Positions 43,383 to 52,601 of a stretch of DNA of 64,000 nucleotides are shown here, piece by piece. The DNA lies in assembly GCF_025452235.1 (NCBI RefSeq), contig NZ_CP104965.1, positions 2,724,501 to 2,788,500 of the forward strand, read 5' to 3'. The DNA comes from Devosia neptuniae. Its GTDB lineage: Bacteria; Pseudomonadota; Alphaproteobacteria; Rhizobiales; Devosiaceae. Made by a program: the position numbers and the translations under genes. Numbering within the stretch: the stretch's first letter is position 1; each line of letters starts with the position of its first letter. Below the pieces are notes generated by a model that did not search any database, was not told where the DNA came from, and worked only from the letters and a program-made list of their open reading frames with translations.

Positions 43383-44186
43383 TCAGGCGGCGCTGGGGAG
43401 GGTGCGGAGTTTGTCCATGAAGCGGGAGACGCGGGCGGCGTCGACGGCTTTCCAGGTGTCGCCATCGACCTTGAAATGGGTGCCGATCACGCAGCCATCG
43501 GCGATGGACATGATCTCGGTGACATTGTCGATATTGACGCCAGTATTGGCAAACAGCGGGGTGTCGGGCATGGCGTCGCGCACGCTGCGCAGGTTGGAGG
43601 TTTCGGCCGGCTGGCCAGTAATCGGGCCGGAAACCAGCAGCACATCGGCCAGCGAGGAAAACACTGCGCTCTTGGCGCGCAGCTCGATCGGCCGCCGGTC
43701 GAGCGAGTCGGCAAATTCGGCGTTGATGTTGAACATCAGCTTGAGATCATTGCGGCCCAGCTGGCGCCGCAGGCGCAGGGATTTGGCGGCGTTTGGCTCC
43801 CACAGGCCCATATCGGAGGCAAAAAGCCCGGTGAAGATTTCGCGGGCGAAGGTGGCCCCGGTCGCGGCGGCAATGGCTACGGTGGCATAGGGGTCCCACA
43901 GGAAATTGACGCCGAAGGGCACGCTCAGCATAGGCTTGACCGCCTGAACCACCGCGGTCATTGCCGCGATGGCTTCGATGGAGCCGGTCAGCTCGTAAGG
44001 GCGGTCATTTTCATTGCCGAACATAATGGCGTCGACGCCGCCCGCCTGCAGCTTGTCGATATCGGCAATGACGCCCTCGATCAGTTTGTCGACGCCGCCA
44101 TCGGCATCATAAAGCGGGCTGCCGGGCAGGGCGCCGATATGCGCCATGGCAATAACGGTTTTCTGGCGACGATCAAACAAACTCAT
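43383..44186 (-). CDS. BtpA/SgcQ family TIM-barrel protein
   Basis: A 267-residue protein of the BtpA family (photosystem I biogenesis protein BtpA, E. coli SgcQ). Typical segments are TVIAMAHIGALPGSPLYD at the N-terminus, GGVDAIMFGNENDRPYEL, PFGVNFLWDPYATVAIAAATGATFAREIFTG, and TPLFANTGVNIDNV. The fold is a phosphate-binding barrel; outside photosynthesis the role is unknown, but SgcQ is in a sugar cluster. It lies 56 bases after a DeoR gene on the same strand and is probably cotranscribed with it. Confidence 0.88.
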   Translation of the reverse strand: MSLFDRRQKTVIAMAHIGALPGSPLYDADGGVDKLIEGVIADIDKLQAGGVDAIMFGNENDRPYELTGSIEAIAAMTAVVQAVKPMLSVPFGVNFLWDPYATVAIAAATGATFAREIFTGLFASDMGLWEPNAAKSLRLRRQLGRNDLKLMFNINAEFADSLDRRPIELRAKSAVFSSLADVLLVSGPITGQPAETSNLRSVRDAMPDTPLFANTGVNIDNVTEIMSIADGCVIGTHFKVDGDTWKAVDAARVSRFMDKLRTLPSAA

Positions 44187-44242
44187 ATTTAGCAGCTCCG
44201 GCTAGTTTTGATTGCAGGGATCGCGCCAGAAAACCTTGGGCC

Positions 44243-45088
44243 TCACGACGCGACGATGACTTGGGTATTGGTATTGGCGAGGGCCTCGGCGATGTCGGGC
44301 GGCGGCGGGGCGTCGGTGACCAGGATATGCACCTTGTCCAGCGGCACGATGCGCGACAGCGCCCGGCGGCCGAATTTGGATGAATCGCACAGCACCACCA
44401 CGCTGCCCGCATTGGCGATGAAGGCGCGCTTCACCTCGGTATCCTCGGGCGAATAATCGTAGAGCCCGTTGGCATCGAGCCCCGACACGCCAATGAAGAC
44501 GCGGTCGAGGAAATGGCTCTTGAGATTTTCGATGGCCTGGGGGCCGATGACCGAAAATTCGGGCACGCGGATCTGTCCGCCCAGGATGTAGACCGAGCCA
44601 TTGCCATTGGCCATTTGCATGCCGACGCGCAGATTATTGGTGAAGACGCGCAGGTCGCGGCGCGGCGCCAACTCACTCGCCAGTGCCAGGATGGAAGTGC
44701 CCACATCGAGCCCTAGTGATTCGTTGGGGCCCACCAGTTTGGCGGCCGCCGCAGCAATCGAGGATTTCTGCTGGGTCTGCCGGCGCATGCGCTGGTCGAA
44801 TGCCGGCTCGTCCTCGTCAAAGCTGGTCGGGGCGTGCGGCCCGGGGGCCACGGCGCCGCCATGGGTGCGCGCTAGCACGCCGCGCTTGTCGAGCAGGTCG
44901 AGATCCCGGCGCACCGTCATGCCGGACACGCCCAATTCCTCGGACAGCCCGGCAATCGATACAAAGCCGTTGCGCTCGAACGAGGCCATGATGCGCGCCT
45001 GCCGCAGGGCGGCAGGTATGCGTTCGGGCCGGTTGGGATTGTCCTCCGGGCGCTGGCCTTCTGCCTGTTCCGATGTGTCTCTTGTCAT
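44243..45088 (-). CDS. DeoR/GlpR family transcriptional regulator
   Basis: A 281-residue repressor with the DeoR helix-turn-helix near residues 40-75 (VSIAGLSEELGVSGMTVRRDLDLLDKRG then THGGAV) and a sugar-phosphate-sensing domain with LGLDVGTSILALA, VFTNNLRV, LGGQIR and DRVFIGVSGLDANGL. The N-terminal ~30 residues are hydrophilic and longer than usual. It is divergent from the SDR gene; a TATAAT box at 45181-45186 and several GTTAT words lie between them. It probably senses a phosphorylated sugar used by this locus. Confidence 0.9.
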   Translation of the reverse strand: MTRDTSEQAEGQRPEDNPNRPERIPAALRQARIMASFERNGFVSIAGLSEELGVSGMTVRRDLDLLDKRGVLARTHGGAVAPGPHAPTSFDEDEPAFDQRMRRQTQQKSSIAAAAAKLVGPNESLGLDVGTSILALASELAPRRDLRVFTNNLRVGMQMANGNGSVYILGGQIRVPEFSVIGPQAIENLKSHFLDRVFIGVSGLDANGLYDYSPEDTEVKRAFIANAGSVVVLCDSSKFGRRALSRIVPLDKVHILVTDAPPPPDIAEALANTNTQVIVAS

Positions 45089-45249
45089 TCCTCTATCCCG
45101 CTATGCCTGTTCAGGCGGTTTCCCATTCGCATGTTTGGCGTAGCACAGAGAATTGCGTTATTGAAGGTTGTTTTTTGTTATATAATGTTAGAAAGTGCAA
45201 GAGTGTTCGCAATGACGCGGATGGCGCAGCGTAGGCAATAGTGAGATTC

Positions 45250-46023
45250 ATGTCGGAGTTTGCAGGAAAGTCCGTCCTGGTGACGGGTGGCGCATCGGGT
45301 ATCGGGGCCGCAATCGTGCGGACTTTTCACGAGGCTGGCGCCAAGGTGAGCATATTGGATCTCGATGCCGGCCGGGCCGCCGCGCTGGCACAGCAATTGG
45401 GCGACAATGCCTTTTCCGGCGTTATCGACGTGCGCAGCCGCGAGTCCGTGCAGGCCGCCTTTGATGGCGTGCTGGCCCAGGCCGGTGGGGTGGACATTGT
45501 CTGCGCTAATGCGGGTGTTTCGAGCATGCAGCGCTCGGTTGACCTGACCGACGCCGATTGGGATTTCAACATGGATGTCAATGCCAAGGGCATCTTCCTG
45601 ACCAACCAGATCGCCTGTCGCTATTTCCTGGCCGAGGGGAAAGCGGGCATTATCGTCAATACTGCTTCGCTGGCCGGCAAGGTCGGCGCGCCGCTTTTGG
45701 CGCATTATTCGGCCAGCAAATTTGCCGTGCTCGGCTGGACGCAGGCTTTAGCCCGCGAGCTGGCGCCGCAGAATATCCGCATCAACGCGGTCTGCCCCGG
45801 CTTCGTCCGCACCGGCATGCAGGAGCGCGAAATCGTCTGGGAAGGCGAATTGCGCGGCATGACGCCCGAAGCAGTGCGCGCGGATTATGTTAGCCAGACC
45901 CCGATGGGCCGGATCGAGGAGCCTGAAGACGTGGCTGTCGTTGTCCGTTTCCTTGCCTCGGACAGCGCGCGTTTCATGACCGGGCAGGGCATTAATGTCA
46001 CCGGCGGCGTGCGGATGGACTAG
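45250..46023 (+). CDS. Short-chain dehydrogenase/reductase
   Basis: A 257-residue classical SDR. The cofactor motif TGGASGIG is at residues 12-19, NAG at 87-89, and the catalytic set is Ser140, Tyr153 and Lys157 (HYSASKFAV). Asp37 in ILDLDA at the end of strand 2 suggests NAD(H). The C-terminus TGQGINVTGGVRMD is typical of sugar alcohol or acetoin dehydrogenases. The start is ATG 45250; GTG 45241 is possible. The upstream region has a TATAAT box but no well-spaced -35. The next gene starts five bases on. Confidence 0.9.
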   Translation: MSEFAGKSVLVTGGASGIGAAIVRTFHEAGAKVSILDLDAGRAAALAQQLGDNAFSGVIDVRSRESVQAAFDGVLAQAGGVDIVCANAGVSSMQRSVDLTDADWDFNMDVNAKGIFLTNQIACRYFLAEGKAGIIVNTASLAGKVGAPLLAHYSASKFAVLGWTQALARELAPQNIRINAVCPGFVRTGMQEREIVWEGELRGMTPEAVRADYVSQTPMGRIEEPEDVAVVVRFLASDSARFMTGQGINVTGGVRMD

Positions 46024-46027
46024 GGAA

Positions 46028-47092
46028 ATGATGGCGACGATGGACAATGAGGCGGGGATAGTCTGGCATCCTAGAGCCAGCACGCATGTGCGGCGGTTGA
46101 TTGCTGAGATCGGCCAGCGCAGTGGCGAATTCCCCGATGCCCTCGCCAACCATCTGCCCATGGTGCTTGAGGCGATAACGCGGCTTGGCGCTAGTCCGGA
46201 GCGGCTTTCCGAATATGCCGCGCATTATATTGCCGCTCATGCCGTGCCGTTTCCGCCGCCCGCGATTGCGCCGTTGAGCGAGGCGAATTGGCGGGGGTAT
46301 CTCGGCCATCGTGAGCGCGAAACTGATCTACGGGATTTCTTTACCCAGCGGGTGAGCGAGCTGGGGGGCAGCGAGACCATTGCGCGCTATATGCCCGAAC
46401 TCGCCGCTGGCGTCGCCGCCAGCGCCACGCACGGGCTGATGCGGCTGGCCTATGCCGTATTGCGCCGCGATGAGGCCGAGATCGGCATTGCGCTGGGCTA
46501 TTGGGCCGCCACTTATCTGGCCTTTCCCGCTGTTCTAAAACGCGTGCCTGACGTCACCGAGCCGGCCGAACTGGTGGTGGGCATGGTGGGTGAGCCGAGC
46601 TTTGCCAATGTCACGGTTACCTCCACGCTGTTGTGGAAATGGATCGAGGCCATGGGCGAGATTCCCGCTTTCCAGCAGCGGCTGGGGCGGCTTGTTCCGG
46701 CTGCCGATGTGCTGACCAAGGTGCGGTCGGCCTCGCTGGTGCTCTATGCCGGGACGATGAGTTTTGAGGCGCTGCATGCGGTCACCGGCAGCCATTGGCT
46801 GCGGCTGGTCAGCCCGCATGTGGTGGATGCGCCCGCGCTTGTCGTGCATTTTTGGGAAGTGGTGCTTTCGCTCTATCCCAAGATTGGCATGCCGCCGCTG
46901 CCCGATGCGCAATGGCTGGCCCAGCAACGCCAATTGCCGGTGCCGCCGGATAGCGCCATCGCCGCCGCGGCCGTGGCCTCCAATGACGAGCACGACCATA
47001 GCCTGGTCTTCTCCGCGCTCGAAGAATTCCGTTTTACGGGTGACCCGCTTTATCGCGTTCTGGCGGCGCGGCGCATGGGGTTGATCGACTAG
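46028..47092 (+). CDS. Questin oxidase-like (DUF4243) protein
   Basis: A 354-residue protein resembling the questin oxidase family, Baeyer-Villiger-type enzymes first known from fungal polyketide pathways. Matching features are ANHLPMVLEAITRLGASPERLSEYAAHYIA near the N-terminus, AASATHGLMRLAYAVLRRDEAEIGIALGYWAATYL, and ALHAVTGSHWLRLVSP. Start choices are the adjacent ATGs at 46028 and 46031 or ATG 46040. It is cotranscribed with the SDR; its 3' end overlaps the convergent amidohydrolase gene by four bases. The substrate in bacteria is unknown. Confidence 0.82.
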   Translation: MMATMDNEAGIVWHPRASTHVRRLIAEIGQRSGEFPDALANHLPMVLEAITRLGASPERLSEYAAHYIAAHAVPFPPPAIAPLSEANWRGYLGHRERETDLRDFFTQRVSELGGSETIARYMPELAAGVAASATHGLMRLAYAVLRRDEAEIGIALGYWAATYLAFPAVLKRVPDVTEPAELVVGMVGEPSFANVTVTSTLLWKWIEAMGEIPAFQQRLGRLVPAADVLTKVRSASLVLYAGTMSFEALHAVTGSHWLRLVSPHVVDAPALVVHFWEVVLSLYPKIGMPPLPDAQWLAQQRQLPVPPDSAIAAAAVASNDEHDHSLVFSALEEFRFTGDPLYRVLAARRMGLID

Positions 47093-48309
47093 CGGTAGAC
47101 CTCAACCGCCGCCCGCCGGAAGCTTGGCCGGCCGCGCTTCCATCCTGCCAGGGCGGGCGCAATTTGGCGTGTCGCTGAGACCGCACCGGGCGCATCGAAT
47201 ATCACCATGTCGGCTGGTGCGCCGATGGTCAGCCCATAGGTGCCGCCAAGCATTTTGGCGGCGTCGCTGGTGATCATTCGCACCACCTGATCCATGTCAT
47301 CGCCCCGGGTCACCTGCGCGACATTGGCGTAGAAATTGGCCATGCGGATCAGCGAGGCATCGCCAAAGGGGGTGAATGGGTTGAGCACATTATTGGTGGC
47401 CAGCGACGTGACGACGCCGCGCCGGGCCAGCAGGTGCGCCGGCGTCAGGCCGCGTGGCACCAGATGGTCGCGATCCCGGCCCAGGAGGAATAGGTCGGTC
47501 GCCGGGAGCACCGTCACCGCGATGCCGGCCGCTGCCAACGCATCGGCGATTGCGTCGCGTTGTTCGGCCGGAAGCGCGGATAATTGCGTGACGTGGCCCA
47601 GCGATACCTTGCCCGCGAAGCCACGACGGCGCGTTTCGGCGATGACTGCTGACAGGTTGCTGCGTTCAGGCGACAGGTCGAAATCGATGTGGAAATCGAC
47701 CCGCGTGCCATGCCGTTCCGCCAGATCGAAAATCAGCCCGATATGCCGCGCCGGATCTGGGTCGGTATAGGGACAGCCCCCAACCAGATCGGCGCCCTCG
47801 CGGCAGGCCATGTCGAGCATGGCTAGCGTCTCCATCTCCTGCGTCAGGCCCTCCTGCGCGAAGGCGCAGATTTCGATATCGATGAGATGGGCGCAATCGG
47901 CCTTGAGGCGGCGCAGGGCGCGGAAGGAACGGGTGCCGGCGCGTGGATCGATCTCGACGAAGGTGCGTAGCCGCGTCGTGCCGTGTACGATTGCCTGTTC
48001 GAGCACATGCCGCGCCCGGGCGTAGACATCGTCCTCGGTGAACCCGGCTTTGGCCACGGCGGTCAGGGTCACGGCCTCGGTTAGCGTGCCCTCGCAGATC
48101 GGGCAGCGGCCGAGAATGCCGGCTTTGTCGAGGTGGATATGGGTTTCGACCAGCCCCGCCGACACATAGCGTCCGCCGGCTGACTCGCTTGGCCCCTCAT
48201 GCGGCAGGCCGGGCGCCATGGCCGCGATCTTGCCGGCTGCGACGCCGATATCGAGCAGCGGCTGGCCCGGCGCGATATGGCAATCGCGCAGCACGAAATC
48301 GAAATTCAT
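47089..48309 (-). CDS. CodA/AtzC-type amidohydrolase with altered active-site residues
   Basis: A 406-residue TIM-barrel amidohydrolase of the cytosine deaminase group. The HxH metal pair is His57/His59 in THIHLDK, and further His occur in VDFHIDFD and LGHVTQL. Where cytosine deaminase has a catalytic Glu after the third His (HCDE) this protein has Phe (HIDF), and where the metal Asp lies (GHDDVFDPW) it has ATNNVLNPF. It belongs to a subfamily whose reaction I do not know. It overlaps the kinase gene by four bases and is the last gene of a five-gene operon. Confidence 0.85.
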   Translation of the reverse strand: MNFDFVLRDCHIAPGQPLLDIGVAAGKIAAMAPGLPHEGPSESAGGRYVSAGLVETHIHLDKAGILGRCPICEGTLTEAVTLTAVAKAGFTEDDVYARARHVLEQAIVHGTTRLRTFVEIDPRAGTRSFRALRRLKADCAHLIDIEICAFAQEGLTQEMETLAMLDMACREGADLVGGCPYTDPDPARHIGLIFDLAERHGTRVDFHIDFDLSPERSNLSAVIAETRRRGFAGKVSLGHVTQLSALPAEQRDAIADALAAAGIAVTVLPATDLFLLGRDRDHLVPRGLTPAHLLARRGVVTSLATNNVLNPFTPFGDASLIRMANFYANVAQVTRGDDMDQVVRMITSDAAKMLGGTYGLTIGAPADMVIFDAPGAVSATRQIAPALAGWKRGRPSFRRAAVEVYR

Positions 48310-49802
48310 GCTGCTTCCGCCTGAAAGTATGGCTTCAGCCGCTCATAGAGGTCGCGATAGCGCGCATAGGAATGGTCGTAGACGGCGTGGTTGTTCGCGT
48401 TGGGCATGATCAAGTCGCCCATGCGGGATAGTGCCGACACTTCCGACCAGTCCTTGGCCAGCCCGCAGCCTATGGCCGCGACGAAAGCGGCGCCGAGCGC
48501 CGAGCCATAGTGATTGTCCAGCAATTGTACGGGCTCGCCGAGCACATCGGCCATGATCTGCATCCAGACGCGGCTATTGGTGCCGCCATCGGAGGCCATG
48601 AAGCGGCGCGGGGCGTGGCCGATTTCGGCTAGCACGTCGACATGATGGCGGAAGCCGTAGGCCACCGCCTCCAATAGCGCCCGCCAGATATGGCCGCGCC
48701 CATGCGAGAGGCTCAGCCCGACAAAACTGCCCCGGGCCAGCGGATCGTGGATCGGGGTCTTCTCGCCCAGGAAATAGGGCAGGCAGATCAGCCCATCGGA
48801 GCCGGCCGGGACAGCGGCGGCGAGGGTGTCGAGGTCTTTGTGGGGGCGCTCGCCTTCGGCGCTTTGCCCGATCAACCCACCCAGCCAGTTCAGCGCCGAG
48901 CCGGACGAGGCCATGCAGCCATTGGGCGCCAGCAGGCCCGGCACGAGATGATAATCGAGATAGAGCCTGGTATCAGGCAGGGCGCGGTCGGTGGCCACGA
49001 CGATATCGCCCGCGCCGCCGAATTTGAGCAGTACGTCGCCCGCTTGAGTAATTCCGGCGCCGAGGGCGGAAACGATGTGGTCCGCCGCGCCGCCGAATAC
49101 CGGCAGGCCCCTGGGCAATCCGGTCGCGGCGGCAGCCGCGGTCGAGACCGTCCCCATCTGCTCATGCGACACTGTCCGCCGCGGCACGGCTGTCCGTTCG
49201 ATCCCCGCCAGCGCGACGAGGTCATCGGCGATCAGGCCGCTTGCCAGATCGGTGAAGCCCGCTTCCAGCGCCCAATTTTGCTCCACGGCGCGCGTGCCGG
49301 TCAGCCGCCAGTTGATATAGTCATAGGAGCCAAACACGGTGGCGATCCGCGTAAAAACTGTGGGCTCGTGGCGGGCGATCCAGCGCAGCTTGGCGGCTAC
49401 CAATTGCTGGTTGATGCCATTGCCGGTGCGCTGCAGGAACGCTGTTTCATCGACCTGCTGGCGGAGCTCTTCAACCTCGGTTGAACAGCGGCCATCGCTT
49501 TGCTGGATGGACGGGCGCAGCAGATTGCCATCGGCGTCGAGCAGGATAACGGCGGGCAACATGCCGGTGACGCAGATGCCTGCAATCTCGTTGGCGGGCA
49601 CCGCGCTGGTTACTTCGCGCAAGACGGCAATGGTATTGGCCCACCATTGTTCGGGGTCTTCCTCGGCCCAGCCGGCATGGGGCGATGACAAGGTCACCGG
49701 CCGGCTGGCGACGGCGAGGACTTCGCCGGGCAGGCGGGCGGCGATGGCCATGGTGGAGGTCGTGCCGATATCGAGGCCGATAACAATGCTGGGTGTGGTC
49801 AT
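48306..49802 (-). CDS. FGGY family carbohydrate kinase
   Basis: A 498-residue kinase of the gluconokinase/xylulokinase type. The phosphate-1 loop is GLDIGTTSTM at the N-terminus; GWAEEDPEQWW, ICVTGMLPAVILLDADG and SDGRC match the first domain, and DGGTNSRVWMQIMADVLGEPV with GSALGAAFVAA match the second. Start ATG 49802 is chosen over the open frame to 49895. A sugar kinase between amidohydrolases suggests that the substrate of the locus contains or yields a sugar or polyol. Confidence 0.92.
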   Translation of the reverse strand: MTTPSIVIGLDIGTTSTMAIAARLPGEVLAVASRPVTLSSPHAGWAEEDPEQWWANTIAVLREVTSAVPANEIAGICVTGMLPAVILLDADGNLLRPSIQQSDGRCSTEVEELRQQVDETAFLQRTGNGINQQLVAAKLRWIARHEPTVFTRIATVFGSYDYINWRLTGTRAVEQNWALEAGFTDLASGLIADDLVALAGIERTAVPRRTVSHEQMGTVSTAAAAATGLPRGLPVFGGAADHIVSALGAGITQAGDVLLKFGGAGDIVVATDRALPDTRLYLDYHLVPGLLAPNGCMASSGSALNWLGGLIGQSAEGERPHKDLDTLAAAVPAGSDGLICLPYFLGEKTPIHDPLARGSFVGLSLSHGRGHIWRALLEAVAYGFRHHVDVLAEIGHAPRRFMASDGGTNSRVWMQIMADVLGEPVQLLDNHYGSALGAAFVAAIGCGLAKDWSEVSALSRMGDLIMPNANNHAVYDHSYARYRDLYERLKPYFQAEAA

Positions 49803-49839
49803 CGGCGGGATATCCTGAGGGGAGGGGATTGCATGGCGG

Positions 49840-51417
49840 TCAGAGGCCGATGGCCGTGCCGTCGCCGCGCGGGTCGTGCGCGCCGAGGAGGCCATATTCG
49901 TTGATGGCGATCACGCCGGCCTGTCCGGCTAGCGGGCTCAGTGCGGGGAGGGGGCTCAGGCGATGGGCGCGGCGTGCGAGGTCGGCCGTCACGGCGGCGC
50001 CCACGGTTTCTTCGAGCTTGAGATTGTCGCTGGCGTCGGAAAAGGTCTTGCCGAGCAGGAAGCGCGGCAGGGCCAGCGCCTGGGCTGGGTCGAGGTGGAA
50101 ATCGATTAGGCCGCTCAGGACCACGGACAGCGTCTGCGGCTGCCCATCGGCGCCTTGCGTGCCATAGAGCAGGGCGGGTTGGTTGTCTTTCAGGGCTATG
50201 CCGGGATTGAGCGTGTAGAAGGGACGTTTGCCCGGCACGATCTCGTTGGGATGCCCGGCAAGGGTCGAAAAGGCCGCGCCGCGGTTCTGCCAGATGATGC
50301 CGGTGTCGCCGGCCACCACGCCGCTGCCCCAGTCGAAATAGGTGCTCTGGAGCACGCTGACACTGCCGCCTTGCGCATCGGTGGCGCCGAAATAAACCGT
50401 GTCGGCGCTTTGGTAGGGCTCGGGCCAGTCCAACGCCCGGTCGGGATCGATTGCGGCTGCTTTGTCAGCGAGAGTGCCGCCTGAAAGCCAATGGTCTACC
50501 GGTTGGGCGACAAAGTCTGGGTCGGCAATGCCCTGGCGGTCGAGGAAGGCCTGTTTCACGGCCTCGACCAGCAGGTGATAATGGGCCGCGCTGCCCAGCT
50601 GCATTTCGGACAGATTGAAACGCTCGAGCACGCCCAAGATTGCCAGCGTGGTCACGCCTTGCGTGGGCGGTGGCGGGGCCAGCAGTTCAAAGCCACGGTA
50701 GTTGAGGCTGATCGGTGCGGCGATTTGGGTGCGTGTCGCTGCCAGATCGGTTGCTGTCAGGGGCGAGCCGGCTTCCGCCAGTCCGGCCGCAATGCGGGCG
50801 GCTAGCGGCCCCTCATAAAACCCGGCAATGCCGTCGCGGGCGAGTTCGCGCAGGGTTGCGGCCAGTTGCGGCTGGGCGAAGCGTTCTCCCGCGCGAGGTA
50901 TCCGGCCATCCGGCGCGAAGATTGCGGCGAAGCCGGGCCAATTGGCATAGTCACTGGCGCGGAAATTGAGCCAGAAGGCTTGTGATGGGCTGAGGGCGAA
51001 GCCGTTTTCGGCAAGGCCGATTGCGTCGGCCATTAGGTCGGGAAGCTGCCCCGAGCCGCCCCAATGTTCGGCAGAATAGTCCAGGGCGGTGCCCCAAGAG
51101 TGCACGGCACAGGCGCTGGTCAGCGCGGCCAATGGGCCACGGGTGGGGATGGGTTGGTCGGCAAAATCGGGATAGTTTGAGGCGGCCGCGCCGATCCCCA
51201 TCAGGCAGGTGCGGCGGCCGGAACTGTCGGCGATGATCCAGACCGCGTCGCCGCCTAACCCGCAGAAATGTGGGTAGACCACGCTGAGAACAGCGGCCAT
51301 GGCGATTGCTGCGTCGATAGCGGTGCCACCGGCTGCGAGAACGCGTGCGCCGGCTTGGCTGGCGAGGACATGCGGGCTGGTCACCATGCCCGTTTTGGAG
51401 CGCGCCGGGCCTCTCAC
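49840..51417 (-). CDS. Gamma-glutamyltransferase-like Ntn hydrolase (oxamate amidohydrolase-like)
   Basis: A 525-residue protein of the gamma-glutamyltransferase superfamily, which self-cleaves to expose a Thr nucleophile. The GTG start at 51417 overlaps the upstream stop as GTGA. SPHVLASQAGARVLAAGG and GLGGDAVWII mark the large subunit. The cleavage site reads SADTVYFGATD: the Thr is kept, but GGT's TTH is TVY, as I recall for the oxamate amidohydrolase HpxW group. GSGVVAGDTGIIWQNRGAAFS follows. No signal peptide is seen, unlike classical periplasmic GGT. It probably cleaves a small amide. Confidence 0.87.
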   Translation of the reverse strand: MRGPARSKTGMVTSPHVLASQAGARVLAAGGTAIDAAIAMAAVLSVVYPHFCGLGGDAVWIIADSSGRRTCLMGIGAAASNYPDFADQPIPTRGPLAALTSACAVHSWGTALDYSAEHWGGSGQLPDLMADAIGLAENGFALSPSQAFWLNFRASDYANWPGFAAIFAPDGRIPRAGERFAQPQLAATLRELARDGIAGFYEGPLAARIAAGLAEAGSPLTATDLAATRTQIAAPISLNYRGFELLAPPPPTQGVTTLAILGVLERFNLSEMQLGSAAHYHLLVEAVKQAFLDRQGIADPDFVAQPVDHWLSGGTLADKAAAIDPDRALDWPEPYQSADTVYFGATDAQGGSVSVLQSTYFDWGSGVVAGDTGIIWQNRGAAFSTLAGHPNEIVPGKRPFYTLNPGIALKDNQPALLYGTQGADGQPQTLSVVLSGLIDFHLDPAQALALPRFLLGKTFSDASDNLKLEETVGAAVTADLARRAHRLSPLPALSPLAGQAGVIAINEYGLLGAHDPRGDGTAIGL

Positions 51418-52601
51418 CGGCCCACCAGCACGCCATTGGCGGCGACCACCAGGCCAGCCTTCATCACCATGCGGCGTGCGGGGCGCGTGGCGACGGCCTC
51501 GGCGGTTGAGTTGGCACTCATCAAGACGAGATCGGCGGGTTGGCCCTCGGCAATGCCATAGGTTGTGACGCCAAGGGCGCGGGCGGCGTGATGGGTTGCC
51601 ATATCGAAGGTCAGGGCAATATCGGCATCGGCCAAGAGGCCCTGCCGATAGCCGATCAGCATGGCGCGTTCCAGCATGTCGCCATTGCCATAGGGCGCCC
51701 AAGCGTCGCGGATATTGTCCGATCCGGTAAACACTGTAACGCCGGTTGCGTGCAGGCGCTTGACCGGCGGCATGGGGACGGGGCCGGGGCCATTGGTCAT
51801 GATCGCCACGCCTGCGCCGGCCAAAGCCTCGAGCGTTGGCCCGATGTCGAGCGGTTCGCCCAGGCAAAAGGCGTGGCTGACGGCGACGCGGCCGCCCAAT
51901 CCAGCGGCTTTGGTTCGTGCGGCGATATCGGTCAGTTCAAAAAGGCCCAGCAGGCCGCCATCGTGCAGGTGGATATCGATGCCGGCGCCGTGCTTTTCGG
52001 CGAGGCTGAACACCACGTCGAGATGGCCGCTGATATCGCCATCGATCCCTGCCGGATCGAGCCCGCCAATAAGGTCCGCGCCATTGCTTAGGGCGGCATC
52101 GAGCAACTCGGCTGTGCCGGGATCGCGCAGAATGCCGCTTTGCGGAAAGGCCACGATTTGCAGATCGATCAGCCTGGCATAGCGCTGGCGCAGGGCGAGC
52201 AATTGCTCAAGATGGGCGAGACCGATTTCGGTGTCGATATCGACATGGCTGCGCACCAGACCCGTGCCGAAGGGCACGATCTGTTCGATCAGTTTTGCGC
52301 CGCGTTCGAGCACGGGTAGCGTGACCGAGCGGCGCAGCTGCTTTTCGCGCTCGATCCGCTCGCCGACGCTATCGCCGGGCAGATGCGAGATGAAGGGCAG
52401 GCCCAGCAGCGTCTTGTCGAGATGGATATGGCCCTCGACAAAGGAGGGCGCCAGCAATAGCCCGGTGCCCGGCACCAATTCCGCCGTGTCCGCCGTTAGC
52501 GTGTTTGGCCCCGCAATCCTGGTGATGCGGCCGCCGCTGACCAACACATCGGCGCGATCGCCGCTGGGTAGCATCACATCGGAAAATAGCGTCGTGCTCA
52601 T
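51414..52601 (-). CDS. CodA/AtzC-type amidohydrolase (aminohydrolase)
   Basis: A 395-residue metal-dependent amidohydrolase related to cytosine deaminase and N-isopropylammelide aminohydrolase AtzC. The metal pair is His58/His60 in EGHIHLDKT; DIHLHDGGL and VSHAFCLG supply later His, and FTGSDNIRDAWAPYGNGDML retains the metal Asp, unlike the paralogue at 47089. It should deaminate or hydrolyse a nitrogen heterocycle. It overlaps its neighbours on both sides by four bases (GTGA downstream, ATGA upstream), showing tight coupling. Confidence 0.9.
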   Translation of the reverse strand: MSTTLFSDVMLPSGDRADVLVSGGRITRIAGPNTLTADTAELVPGTGLLLAPSFVEGHIHLDKTLLGLPFISHLPGDSVGERIEREKQLRRSVTLPVLERGAKLIEQIVPFGTGLVRSHVDIDTEIGLAHLEQLLALRQRYARLIDLQIVAFPQSGILRDPGTAELLDAALSNGADLIGGLDPAGIDGDISGHLDVVFSLAEKHGAGIDIHLHDGGLLGLFELTDIAARTKAAGLGGRVAVSHAFCLGEPLDIGPTLEALAGAGVAIMTNGPGPVPMPPVKRLHATGVTVFTGSDNIRDAWAPYGNGDMLERAMLIGYRQGLLADADIALTFDMATHHAARALGVTTYGIAEGQPADLVLMSANSTAEAVATRPARRMVMKAGLVVAANGVLVGR

